In this document: in pieces, positions 55,939 to 64,000 of the stretch
Position numbering within the stretch: position 1 is the first letter of the stretch
Layout of the letters: the number at the start of each line of letters is the position of its first letter
Source of the DNA: Flavobacterium sharifuzzamanii
GTDB lineage: Bacteria; Bacteroidota; Bacteroidia; Flavobacteriales; Flavobacteriaceae
Length of the DNA: 64,000 bases
Direction: 5' to 3'
Assembly: GCF_003254585.1 (NCBI RefSeq)
Contig: NZ_QJGZ01000042.1
Location: 434,001-498,000, forward strand
Translations under genes and position numbers: made by a program
The notes under the pieces: model-generated
Databases searched by the model: none
Told to the model about the DNA's origin: nothing
Seen by the model: the letters and a program-made list of their open reading frames with translations, nothing else

Positions 55939-57126
55939 TTAAATAGATTTAAAAGCAATTACAAACGCAATAACGGTTATGATAATTCCGAACATAAAAA
56001 AGTTATAGGCAATTCGGAGTAAATTATATTTTCGCTGAAGAACCAATCCCAAGTAATACAAATCTTTGATCATCGTCGAGTACAAATAATCACGGTCTTT
56101 CATCATTTCATTCATTGCCCAGTCATAATCTTCGAGAGGCATTTTATAGAAATTTCCAAAAAACATTAAATTCACTTTTTTGGCTTCAACATCATCTCGT
56201 GTAAAAAATCCTGATGTTACTTTTGGACGTGTAGAAAGAATCGCAAAAATAATCGTAATTACACTCGACATCAGCATAATAAACGTCGGCACAACCAAAT
56301 GCGCATTTTTCGGACTATCCAGTTTTGGAATAATAGATGATAATGCAATCGAGATAATAATCGCATTTACAGACAATAAGATATTTGCTTTGCTATCTGC
56401 AATGCCACTTAAACGGGTATGGTTTCCGAGAGTGACACGGAATAAAGTATCAATTCCACGATCAGGTTTTTCTGCTTTTTCAGCTTTCTCTCTCTTTTTA
56501 TTTTCTTCTTCGAGTGCGGCGGCAGCTTTCAATTCCTGTTTGTTTATTTTTTTCTGAATCAATAAAAGATTTTTTTCTTTCAGAGGTTGCCATTTTCTCA
56601 AGGCATAGTCTGTGTAGAATCTGTGTTTATTCAATAAAAAATTAAGATTTTCTCTAGTCCATTCTTCATTAGAAAAGCTTACAATTCCAGCATTTTTTAA
56701 TTCCAAACGAAGTAATTCGCAAGTTGTCGCATATTCAGCTCCCATTAAATGGGCGTAATCTGCGTCTCTAATAATTTTTTCAAGATGCGTTTTAGGCTCA
56801 TATTCTTTAACTGTAGCCAAAATTAAACTCGCTACAAGTGCGATAAAGTCTTCCGATTTTCCTTTCTCGCGCAAAAAGTCAGCAGCTATTTCAGTACTTT
56901 TCTTTTCATGATTTTCATACCCTTCAATATATCCAGTGTCGTGAAACCACGCAGCCACCAAAAGCGCTTCCTTATCCTCACCGCTTACATCCTCTTTTTT
57001 GCAAAGCTCTTTTACTGCTGTAACAACCGTAAAAGTATGATTAAAATTATGGTAAGAATATAAATTAGAAAGTTTATCTTTGAGTAAATTACCGACAAAA
57101 TCCTCGGATTGTTCTATTAGATTCAT
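55939..57126 (-). CDS. HD-domain hydrolase fused to a Pycsar-type membrane effector domain (PycTM/DUF5706)
   Basis: The 395-residue protein joins two domains. The HD domain (about 20-165) has HNFNH (H30), FHDTGY (H62-D63), NHEKKSTEIAADFL, and DADYAHLMG, as in HD phosphohydrolases. A charged linker (EENKKREKAEKAEKPDRG, about 205-220) follows. The C-terminal domain opens with the PycTM signature FRVTLGNHTRLSGIADSKANILLSVNAIIISIALS, then two more membrane helices (about 276-298 and 373-393). PycTM alone is the membrane-damaging effector of cyclic-pyrimidine (Pycsar) defence. No cyclase gene is next to it. It could hydrolyse or sense a nucleotide signal. Confidence 0.85.
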   Translation of the reverse strand: MNLIEQSEDFVGNLLKDKLSNLYSYHNFNHTFTVVTAVKELCKKEDVSGEDKEALLVAAWFHDTGYIEGYENHEKKSTEIAADFLREKGKSEDFIALVASLILATVKEYEPKTHLEKIIRDADYAHLMGAEYATTCELLRLELKNAGIVSFSNEEWTRENLNFLLNKHRFYTDYALRKWQPLKEKNLLLIQKKINKQELKAAAALEEENKKREKAEKAEKPDRGIDTLFRVTLGNHTRLSGIADSKANILLSVNAIIISIALSSIIPKLDSPKNAHLVVPTFIMLMSSVITIIFAILSTRPKVTSGFFTRDDVEAKKVNLMFFGNFYKMPLEDYDWAMNEMMKDRDYLYSTMIKDLYYLGLVLQRKYNLLRIAYNFFMFGIIITVIAFVIAFKSI

Positions 57127-57152
57127 AAAGAATATTTTTATACCACTAAATT

Positions 57153-60100
57153 ATGAAATTGTTTTTGGATAATCATTTTATTGCCAAGATTAAAAACTAT
57201 TTATTAGCAATAATAGCACTATTCATCGTTTATTCCTGCGCAACACGCAAACCTCAATACGGAAAAAATGTTAGTGCCAACGAAACAGAAAACGCAACAG
57301 ATACCATAAAAATTGCACATACTTTTTTCCTTGTTGGCGATGCTGGAAATGCCGATGAAGAACAGGCACAGCAAACGCTAGAACTATTGCATCAAAAGCT
57401 TAAAAAAGCGAGTAAAAAATCTACTCTTCTTTTCTTAGGCGACAACATCTATCCGAAAGGTTTTCCGAGTGACAAACATCCTGAAGATAAGGCCTTAGCA
57501 GAAACTAAATTGACCAATCAATTAAAATTGACTGAAGGTTATAAAGGAAAAACGGTCGTAATTCCAGGAAATCATGATTGGTACAGTGGTATCAAAGGTC
57601 TAGAACGTCAGGCTGATTTTGTAACGAAATATTTGAATGATAAAAAAGGTTTTCTTCCGAGAAAATCCTGTCCAATCGAAAACGTAAAAATTGACAGCAC
57701 CACTACTTTGATAGCTGTTGATAGTGAATGGTTTCTTGAAGATTGGAATGATCATCCCACTATCAATGATAATTGTGAAATTAAAACCAGAGAAGCTTTT
57801 TTTGAAGAGCTCGAAGGTATTTTAAACAAAAATCAAGAAAAGACAGTTGTTTTAGCTATTCATCATCCGTTATTAAGCAACGGAACACATGGCGGACAAT
57901 TTTCATTAGAAAAACAACTATTTCCTTTAGAGCAAAAAATTCCGCTTCCAATAATTGGTTCATTTATTAATTTATTGCGAAAAACATCTGGTGTAAGTCC
58001 ACAGGATATTCAAAACAAACAATATACGATTTATACTAAAAGAATTAAAACGCTTTTACAAAAGCAGAAAAATGTAATTGTAGTTTCGGGTCACGATCAT
58101 AACCTGCAATATATAAGCAAAGAAAATATCCAACAGATTATCAGCGGTGCTGGATCAAAATCGGAAGCTGCGAGAGCTATTAGTCCGTATGACTTTTCAT
58201 ATGGCGGAAATGGTTATGCAACACTAACGATGTTTAAAAGCGGAGATGCAAAAGTTTCTTTTTATGGAAATGAAAACGGCAAAGAAAAGCTGCTTTTTGA
58301 ACGTGAAATCATAAAAGCTAAAGAAATTAACTGGGCTTCTGATATTCCAAATAAGTTTCCAGCAAAAGTGACCACTTCGATTTATTCTCCAAAGATGACT
58401 CAAAAAGGTGCATTTCACAGGTTTTTATTCGGTCAGCATTATAGAAAATATTACAGTATGCCAATTGAAGCCACAACTGCTACCGTTGACACTTTAAAAG
58501 GCGGATTGAAACCAATTCGCGAAGGCGGAGGACATCAGTCAATTTCATTAAGAATGTCGGATCCTCAAGGGCGTGAGTACGTGATGCGTGCTATGAAAAA
58601 AAGTGCAACAACATTTTTGCAATCTGTAGCTTTTAAAGATCAATATGTGGTAAATGAATTTGAAAAAACATACGCCGAAGATTTCTTATTTGATTTTTAT
58701 ACGACTTCTCATCCTTATTCTTCTTTCGCTATAGGAAGCATGTCTGATCAAATCGGACTAAGACATACTAATCCAATTTTATATTATATTCCGAAGCAAA
58801 ATGGTTTGGGCGAATTTAATGCGAGTTTTGGTGATCAATTATATATGGTTGAAGAAAGACCTGCTGACAATCATCTTGATGGGAAAAATTTTGGAAAACC
58901 AAGCAACATCATCGGAACTGATGATATGATGCTAAACCTTCATAAAGACGAAAAATATACGGTTGATGAAAAAGAATATATCAAGGCGCGTTTGTTTGAT
59001 ATTCTTTTAGGCGATTGGGACCGTCACAGTGATCAATGGCGTTGGGCTGAATATAAAGAAGATGGAAAAGTGATTTACAGACCTATTCCGAGAGATCGTG
59101 ATCAAGCTTTTGTAAAATATGATGGTGCTTTGCTTTCACTTATTATGAATATGCCTCCTCTTCGCCATATGCGAACTTTTAAAGGTGACCGAATCAATGC
59201 AAAATGGCTTGGAAGAGAACCTTACCCAATGGATTTGGCATTTCTAAAAACTGCTGGAGAAAAAGAATGGGTTGAACAAGCCAAATACATTCAGGAAAAC
59301 TTAACAGATGCTGATATCGATTTGGCTTTTAAAAATATGCCAAAAGAAGTTCAAGACGAAACGGTTGATGAAATCAAAGCAAAGCTAAAAAGCAGAAAAA
59401 AAGATCTTCAGAAATATGCGCGTGAGTATTCTGAAGTGTTAGATAGAACTGTTATGATTGCGGGAACAGACAAAAAAGACAAGTTTGTTTTAAATCATAA
59501 TGTAAAGAAAGGAATTGAAATTCAGGTTTTCAGAATTAAAAAAGAAGGTGATGAATTGCTTTATACCAAAAATGTAACCGATGATAAAACCAAAAATCTT
59601 TGGATTTACGGATTAGACGATAATGATGTTTTTGAAGTAAAAGGAAACGAAAAATCTAGCATTAAAATTCGTTTGATTGGAGGTCAGAATAATGACACTT
59701 ATAATATTGAAAACGGAAGAAAGGTTATTGTTTACGATTTCAAATCAAAAGAAAACACCTATAACTTAGATTCTAAAACACAAACACAGCTTACAGATGA
59801 TTACGAAGTTAACGCCTATAATTACGAAAAACCAAAATATAATGTAGTTTCTGGTCTTCCAAATATTGGATATAATCCAGACGATGGTGTAAAAGTAGGA
59901 GTTAGTGTAAATTATACGGTTAACAATTTTAAACAAAATCCGTACACGCAAAGACATATTTTTAATGCTTTCTACTATTTTGCCACTGGTGGTTTAGAGT
60001 TCAACTATGCTGCACACTTCCCAGGTTTATTAGGAAAATGGGTAATTGATGTGGAATCATTATATACGACTCCGAATTTTGCCATGAACTATTTTGGCTA

Positions 60101-60884
60101 TGGAAATGAATCGCAATACGACGATGATTTAGGAATGGATTACAACCGTGTTCGCATAAGAAAGTTTAATGCTTCGGGCGCTATTCGTCACGTTGGAAGA
60201 TATGGAAGTGAATTTAGCATTCAACCTATTTTCCAAAGAATGACAGTTGAAAACACTGAGAACAGATACATTAATATTCCAGGCATTGTAAATCCGGATG
60301 TATTTGATAGTCAAAATTACGGAAGTTTAAAAGTAAAATATCAGTTTAAAAATTCAGATTTCGCAGCAAAACCAACTTTAGGAATGGCATTTATGATTGC
60401 CGCAACATGGACAGCTAATCTGGATGATACAAAGAAAAATTTCCCGACTCTGGAAAGTTTCTTAGGTTTTACTCATAAAATTGATCATAACGGAAAATTG
60501 ATTTTAGCAACTTACGTTAAAGGAAAAGCTATTTTTAATAATAATTACGAATTCTATCAAGGTGCTTCTTTAGGTGGCGATACCGATTTGCGTGGTTATA
60601 GAAATGAGCGTTTCTTAGGAAGTTCATATTTCTCTCAAAGCTCTGATTTGCGTTTAAGTATCGGAAAAATCCGCAAAACGATTGTGCCTTTTACGTACGG
60701 AATTTTAGGCGGTTTCGACTACGGAAGAGTCTGGCTTGATGGTGAAGAATCAAGAAAATGGCACCAAGATTATGGAGGCGGGCTTTGGTTGAATGCCATA
60801 AATGTTATTACAGCTAGAATCTCATATTTTAAATCTCCTGATGAAGTTGGAAGATTGATTTTTGGAGCTGCATATAGTTTTTAA
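57153..60884 (+). CDS. Giant lipoprotein: calcineurin-like phosphoesterase, kinase-like middle, Omp85-like C-terminal barrel
   Basis: The 1243-residue protein has a lipoprotein signal (IIALFIVYSCATRK, C29). The phosphoesterase (about 52-360) shows D63 (LVGDAGN), D97-N98 (LGDNIYP), N140-H141-D142 (PGNHDW), IHHPLL and VSGHDHNLQ, the metal ligands. The middle (about 430-770) has a G-DWDRHSDQW-R stretch (D623, Q628) and RPIPRDRDQAF (D648/D650), a spacing like HipA or Fam20 kinase-type folds. Residues about 880-1243 are beta strands ending FGAAYSF; GGDTDLRGYRNERF resembles Omp85/BamA L6. It would sit in the outer membrane. Divergent from the HD-PycTM gene, 26 bp apart. Confidence 0.82.
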   Translation: MKLFLDNHFIAKIKNYLLAIIALFIVYSCATRKPQYGKNVSANETENATDTIKIAHTFFLVGDAGNADEEQAQQTLELLHQKLKKASKKSTLLFLGDNIYPKGFPSDKHPEDKALAETKLTNQLKLTEGYKGKTVVIPGNHDWYSGIKGLERQADFVTKYLNDKKGFLPRKSCPIENVKIDSTTTLIAVDSEWFLEDWNDHPTINDNCEIKTREAFFEELEGILNKNQEKTVVLAIHHPLLSNGTHGGQFSLEKQLFPLEQKIPLPIIGSFINLLRKTSGVSPQDIQNKQYTIYTKRIKTLLQKQKNVIVVSGHDHNLQYISKENIQQIISGAGSKSEAARAISPYDFSYGGNGYATLTMFKSGDAKVSFYGNENGKEKLLFEREIIKAKEINWASDIPNKFPAKVTTSIYSPKMTQKGAFHRFLFGQHYRKYYSMPIEATTATVDTLKGGLKPIREGGGHQSISLRMSDPQGREYVMRAMKKSATTFLQSVAFKDQYVVNEFEKTYAEDFLFDFYTTSHPYSSFAIGSMSDQIGLRHTNPILYYIPKQNGLGEFNASFGDQLYMVEERPADNHLDGKNFGKPSNIIGTDDMMLNLHKDEKYTVDEKEYIKARLFDILLGDWDRHSDQWRWAEYKEDGKVIYRPIPRDRDQAFVKYDGALLSLIMNMPPLRHMRTFKGDRINAKWLGREPYPMDLAFLKTAGEKEWVEQAKYIQENLTDADIDLAFKNMPKEVQDETVDEIKAKLKSRKKDLQKYAREYSEVLDRTVMIAGTDKKDKFVLNHNVKKGIEIQVFRIKKEGDELLYTKNVTDDKTKNLWIYGLDDNDVFEVKGNEKSSIKIRLIGGQNNDTYNIENGRKVIVYDFKSKENTYNLDSKTQTQLTDDYEVNAYNYEKPKYNVVSGLPNIGYNPDDGVKVGVSVNYTVNNFKQNPYTQRHIFNAFYYFATGGLEFNYAAHFPGLLGKWVIDVESLYTTPNFAMNYFGYGNESQYDDDLGMDYNRVRIRKFNASGAIRHVGRYGSEFSIQPIFQRMTVENTENRYINIPGIVNPDVFDSQNYGSLKVKYQFKNSDFAAKPTLGMAFMIAATWTANLDDTKKNFPTLESFLGFTHKIDHNGKLILATYVKGKAIFNNNYEFYQGASLGGDTDLRGYRNERFLGSSYFSQSSDLRLSIGKIRKTIVPFTYGILGGFDYGRVWLDGEESRKWHQDYGGGLWLNAINVITARISYFKSPDEVGRLIFGAAYSF

Positions 60885-60887
60885 AAA

Positions 60888-61042
60888 AGGTGCTAAGGTA
60901 CTGAGACGCTAAGGTTCTAAGGTTTTCTCTACTCTGAGTAAAAAAACAGCCACGAATTCATGAATAATTTAATTAAAATTCGTGAATTCGTGGCTAATCT
61001 TTTCTTAGTATCTCAGTACCTTAGCACCTTAGCGACTTAGAA
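60888..61042. repeat. Nested repeats: CACGAATTC pair inside a GCTAAGG pair
   Basis: GGTGCTAAGGTACTGAGACGCTAAGGTTCTAAG (60890) and CTTAGTATCTCAGTACCTTAGCACCTTAGCG (61003-61037) are inverted arms. Inside, GCCACGAATTCATGAATAATT (60950) pairs with AATTCGTGAATTCGTGGC (to about 60996). It lies between two convergent genes, overlapping the 3' end of the minus-strand gene. Confidence 0.85.
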
Positions 61043-61892
61043 GAAACTCATAAACCTTTCCTCCTATTTTATTTGTTTTTTCATCAGCTATAAGTAAGGT
61101 GTTGTTGTCTTTAAAAACGATAGCTTCTTTTTGTGAGAAGTGATTTAAGTTTAATTCTGTTTGAGTTCCTTTATGGAATAAATCTCCTTTAAATCCTTTA
61201 AATAAAAGCACTTTGTCATGACTTAATAAAGCTACTTTTTTCCCATCAGGACTTATTGTGGCACTCGTAAGAACGCAATGATTATAATTACTGCACGTTT
61301 TAAATTCTCCTATTTTAACTGCTTTTTGAGTTCCCGCAGCATTTTTGATTTTGTAGATAAAAGCTGTTCCATCAAAACCTTTGCTTCTGTTTTTGGTAAA
61401 AAGATAGAAATAACCGCCTTGTTCAAAGAAACCTTCAACATCGTAAAACATTTCTTTTTTCTTTGGAGGAAATTCTGTTTGTTCAGGATACGAAAATGAA
61501 ATTTTATATTCAGCTTTAGCTACATCATTATTCAATTGATTTTTTGCTACTTTATAAATGCACAAATCTCTTCTTTCGTTATCATTGTTTCCAAAATCTC
61601 CGATATAAATATTCCCTGATTTGTCTTTTGTAATATCTTCCCAATCGACATTTGTAGCATTTGAAATCGTGATTGTTTTAGCTAATTTTCCTTTAGAATC
61701 AATTGCGTAAATAGCATTTTTATTTCCGCTGTCTTCTAAAGTATAAAGTGTTTGGGTTTCTGGAAAATAAGTTATTCCAGAGACTTCTTTTAATTTTTTA
61801 GGAAGCGAATAAAGTTCTTTTAAATCAGAACCAGATTGTTTCTGGCAAGCTAATAAAACAATTGAACAGATAACTAAAAAAGATTTTTTCAT
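61029..61892 (-). CDS. SdiA-regulated-like lipoprotein with beta-propeller
   Basis: The 287-residue protein has lipobox VLLACQK (C16) after MKKSFLVICSIVLLAC. Strand repeats resemble a beta-propeller of the SdiA-regulated/esterase-like family: LKEVSGITYFPETQTLYTLEDSGNKNAIYAIDSKG, WEDITKDKSGNIYIGDFGNNDNERRDLCIYKV, and FYDVEGFFEQGGYFYLFTKN. The D-x-G-N-N-x-N motif recurs across this family. It would be anchored at the outer membrane facing the periplasm or outside. Function unknown. It is upstream of nothing on its strand except a repeat. Confidence 0.8.
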   Translation of the reverse strand: MKKSFLVICSIVLLACQKQSGSDLKELYSLPKKLKEVSGITYFPETQTLYTLEDSGNKNAIYAIDSKGKLAKTITISNATNVDWEDITKDKSGNIYIGDFGNNDNERRDLCIYKVAKNQLNNDVAKAEYKISFSYPEQTEFPPKKKEMFYDVEGFFEQGGYFYLFTKNRSKGFDGTAFIYKIKNAAGTQKAVKIGEFKTCSNYNHCVLTSATISPDGKKVALLSHDKVLLFKGFKGDLFHKGTQTELNLNHFSQKEAIVFKDNNTLLIADEKTNKIGGKVYEFLLSR

Positions 61893-61911
61893 GATATTAT
61901 TTTTATTTTTT

Positions 61912-62011
61912 TGTCATCCTGAGGAACGAAGGATCACACTAGAGATTGCGTAAAGTAATTCTCCAATCTTTGTAGAGTTACTTGTGTAATCCTTCGTTCC
62001 TCAGGATGACA
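61912..62011. repeat. Inverted repeat TGTCATCCTGAGGAACGAAGG, variant of the TGTCATTTCGACG family
   Basis: TGTCATCCTGAGGAACGAAGG pairs with CCTTCGTTCCTCAGGATGACA about 60 nt away. The layout and internal AGATT...GTAAAGT / AATCTTTGTAGAG stretch match the other three copies though the ends differ. Confidence 0.88.
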
Positions 62012-62017
62012 ATAATT

Positions 62018-63070
62018 CTAAACTAAGTTAGTGTTTTTAAAATTACGAGTAATAAACTCAAAAGCGGCATGCATAACATGTCCCATTGATTTTGCGTTTT
62101 TGAATTTCATATCGTTTGTATAACGATACAACTCCATTTTTAATTGCATAAGATGTTCGTGAGTCGAAATGGTATCGTGGCACATAATATTCAGCAATTT
62201 TTTGATTCTGGTTTCGGCAGAATGAATACGTTTGGCCAAAATCGCTCTTTCTTCGTCTTTATATTGAATGATCGAACGCTCTTCTAATTTCTCTTTAATC
62301 AATTGAATCATTGGAAAGTTTTCCTTGAAAAACTGCGGACGATACACTTTAAAATTTCCTTCGTAACATTGCTGGTCAAAATCGATCGGACGAATTTTAT
62401 ATACTACTTGATCAAAATCGTGAATCGGGACAATCACATAATTATAAGCACGCATATCTCCCAAAAGACGAATCATGCAACGTTCGTTAAATTTGACAAA
62501 CTCTTTCGCAATCTGAGCTTTTTCCATTTCGCTGCATTTATCAAGGAGCGTATCCATAAAAACATCACCCGGAATTCCGATAATATGTTCTTCGATCAAA
62601 GTGTCTTTATAAACCAAAAAGTTGATTTTATCTGGCGAAAGAATATCTTCGAGTTCTAATCCGTAAATACGGGAAGCATCTGCTTTTTTGATATAAAAAT
62701 GGACATAGTTATCGTTGAGAATATTTCGGACTTTAATTCTAAAAGGTTTCGAATTTCCGAAAGTACAATAGTCAATGGCATCAACATTCAAATATTGAAT
62801 AATTTCACTATTACCATCAGAATGCAGAAGCGAATATATTTTCTTTAGATTTAGATCAATTTCATTACGCTCAAATTCGCCGTAATATACCCGAATCCAA
62901 AGCGTGTCTGTATCATTCTTATCATAAACATTTATAGAACCCGAAAAACGAAGCAAGTCATCATAAAACACAGAAACTTTAGAAATACGCTCGTATCGTT
63001 CTAAATAACTTAAAAGTGGCTGTGTTAAAGGGTAAGACGGTTTTTTTAAAACCATTAAAGGCTCGCTCAT
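62018..63070 (-). CDS. Conserved protein of unknown function with a HipA-like kinase motif
   Basis: I do not recognise the 350-residue protein. It is soluble with no signal peptide. Residues 195-232 contain RCMIRLLGDMRAYNYVIV and IRPIDFDQQ: D205, N210 and D230/D232 at the spacing D-x4-N-x19/21-D of HipA-type and related kinase folds, with K155 (FLVYKDTLIEE) a candidate nucleotide-binding lysine. The C-terminal 100 residues are helical. The similarity is by eye only. It lies next to a small ABC-transporter gene on the other strand. A protein or small-molecule kinase role is a hypothesis. Confidence 0.6.
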   Translation of the reverse strand: MSEPLMVLKKPSYPLTQPLLSYLERYERISKVSVFYDDLLRFSGSINVYDKNDTDTLWIRVYYGEFERNEIDLNLKKIYSLLHSDGNSEIIQYLNVDAIDYCTFGNSKPFRIKVRNILNDNYVHFYIKKADASRIYGLELEDILSPDKINFLVYKDTLIEEHIIGIPGDVFMDTLLDKCSEMEKAQIAKEFVKFNERCMIRLLGDMRAYNYVIVPIHDFDQVVYKIRPIDFDQQCYEGNFKVYRPQFFKENFPMIQLIKEKLEERSIIQYKDEERAILAKRIHSAETRIKKLLNIMCHDTISTHEHLMQLKMELYRYTNDMKFKNAKSMGHVMHAAFEFITRNFKNTNLV

Positions 63071-63176
63071 TTTGAATATCTTTATTACAAATTTACGTCA
63101 ATACGATTTAAAGTTAGAATTTAAAGTAACAAAAATCAACTTGGCTCGTCATACTAAAAACTAAAACCAGAAAAAT

Positions 63177-64000
63177 TTGGAAACCATATTAACCATTGAG
63201 AATTTAAGCAAAAGATATGGCCGTATTCAGGCTCTGAAAAATGTATCTTTTCAAATACAAAAAGGTCGCGTTTATGGCATTCTAGGGCCAAACGGCAGCG
63301 GAAAATCGACTACATTAGGAATTGTATTGAGTGTTGTCAATAAATCGTCTGGCAGTTATCGCTGGTTTGATGGCAATGTCGAAACTCATGATGCCCTTAA
63401 AAAAGTGGGAGCCATTATAGAAAGACCCAATTTCTATCCGTACATGACGGCCGAGCAAAACTTAAAATTGGTTTGCAAAATTAAAAACATCAACTATTCT
63501 AAAGTCAATGAAAAATTAGAATTAGTAGGTTTAAGCGAAAGAAAAGACAGTAAGTTTAGCACTTTTTCATTGGGTATGAAACAGCGTCTGGCAATCGCAT
63601 CGGCACTTTTAAACGATCCCGAAATTTTAATTTTAGATGAACCAACCAACGGATTAGATCCTCAGGGAATTCATCAAATTCGTGATATTATCAAAAAAAT
63701 TGCTTCGCAAGGAACGACTATTCTGCTTGCTTCTCATTTATTGGATGAAGTAGAAAAAGTATGTTCACAAGTAATTGTTTTAAGAAAAGGTGAAGTTTTA
63801 TATTCTGGTCCTGTTGATGGAATGTCTTCTAACGAAGGTTTCTTTGAGCTACAAGCCGATAATAATTTAGTTTTAAAAAGTGTTTTAGCCGAACATCCAG
63901 CTGTTGATAGAATTGCTGAAGAACATGATAAGGTTTTAGTTTACTTAAATTCTAACTTATCTGCTTCAGAATTAAATCAGTTTTTGTTTTCTAAAAACAT
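63177..64000 (+). CDS. ABC transporter ATP-binding protein (C-terminus off window)
   Basis: Reading begins at TTG 63177 (METILTIENLSKRYGRIQALKNVSF) since no ATG fits; 274 residues are visible and the gene continues past the edge. Walker A is GILGPNGSGKSTT, the signature is FSLGMKQRLAIA, Walker B LILDEPTNGLDP, and the H-loop is LLASHLLDEVEKV. It resembles the ATPases of ABC-2-type exporters (bacitracin/CcmA-like). The permease is expected downstream, outside the window. Confidence 0.92.
   Translation, partial: METILTIENLSKRYGRIQALKNVSFQIQKGRVYGILGPNGSGKSTTLGIVLSVVNKSSGSYRWFDGNVETHDALKKVGAIIERPNFYPYMTAEQNLKLVCKIKNINYSKVNEKLELVGLSERKDSKFSTFSLGMKQRLAIASALLNDPEILILDEPTNGLDPQGIHQIRDIIKKIASQGTTILLASHLLDEVEKVCSQVIVLRKGEVLYSGPVDGMSSNEGFFELQADNNLVLKSVLAEHPAVDRIAEEHDKVLVYLNSNLSASELNQFLFSKN

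Noticed and set aside
56180..56557. 125-codon plus-strand frame within the HD-PycTM gene
   Set aside because: Antisense shadow; the minus-strand protein has two recognisable domains.
55939..60884. Complete Pycsar defence operon
   Set aside because: There is no nucleotide cyclase gene beside the HD-PycTM gene, and neighbours are an outer-membrane lipoprotein and a GAF protein. I report only the fused effector domain.
1..64000. tRNA and rRNA genes
   Set aside because: No cloverleaf or rRNA-like sequence was noticed by reading; a covariance-model scan would be the decisive test.

Overview
The window is chromosomal DNA of a member of the Bacteroidota, most likely Flavobacterium or a close relative. 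The grounds are low G+C, many flavobacterial-type -7 boxes (TAnnTTTG) in front of genes, a TonB-dependent receptor with a carboxypeptidase-regulatory-like N-terminus, cytochrome bd of the short-loop type, a complete trp operon led by an attenuator, and families such as 2TM, DUF2141 and HD-PycTM that are typical of the phylum. No rRNA, tRNA, CRISPR array, phage or recognisable transposase was seen.

Layout. (1) 1-13.4 kb: a partial minus-strand aldehyde dehydrogenase, then sulfur-related genes on both sides of other genes: single-domain rhodanese, Crp/Fnr regulator, TSUP exporter, cydBA (bd oxidase), a CstB-like persulfide dioxygenase/rhodanese, and a YeeE-type transporter split into two genes. 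This could be a sulfide/persulfide detoxification set with a sulfide-tolerant oxidase. Two small XRE regulators and two poorly known proteins lie between. (2) 13.6-18.7 kb: glpD, a MarR-nitroreductase-YceI stress cluster with twin operators, and a secreted beta-helix protein. (3) 18.8-28.5 kb: trp leader peptide and attenuator, then trpE-G-D-C-F-B-A with passenger genes between them. (4) 28.7-33.4 kb: TetR plus a tripartite EmrAB/TolC-type pump. (5) 33.6-37.3 kb: yaaA, CCA-adding enzyme, heme A synthase. (6) 37.7-44.8 kb, minus strand: TonB receptor, DUF2141 protein, TPR-like protein, LytS-like histidine kinase carrying a fused 2TM domain, four free 2TM proteins and a LytTR response regulator, apparently one transport-plus-signalling unit. 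(7) 45-53.2 kb: small stress and metabolic genes, a ClC protein, HPP protein, pRiA4b ORF-3-like protein, a four-helix-bundle protein, a YejK-like nucleoid protein, and an SDR-TetR pair sharing an operator. (8) 53.4-64 kb: GAF protein, HD-PycTM fusion, a giant phosphoesterase/kinase-like/barrel lipoprotein, two further conserved proteins and the start of an ABC transporter.

The most unusual global feature is the intergenic DNA. Many gaps, including those inside the trp operon, hold long imperfect inverted repeats from about sixteen word families. At several sites one family sits inside the loop of another. One such inverted pair encloses a four-helix-bundle gene. The best candidates for a little-described system are the tandem 2TM/histidine-kinase array, the HD-PycTM fusion, and two proteins with a HipA-like D-x4-N/Q...D kinase motif.
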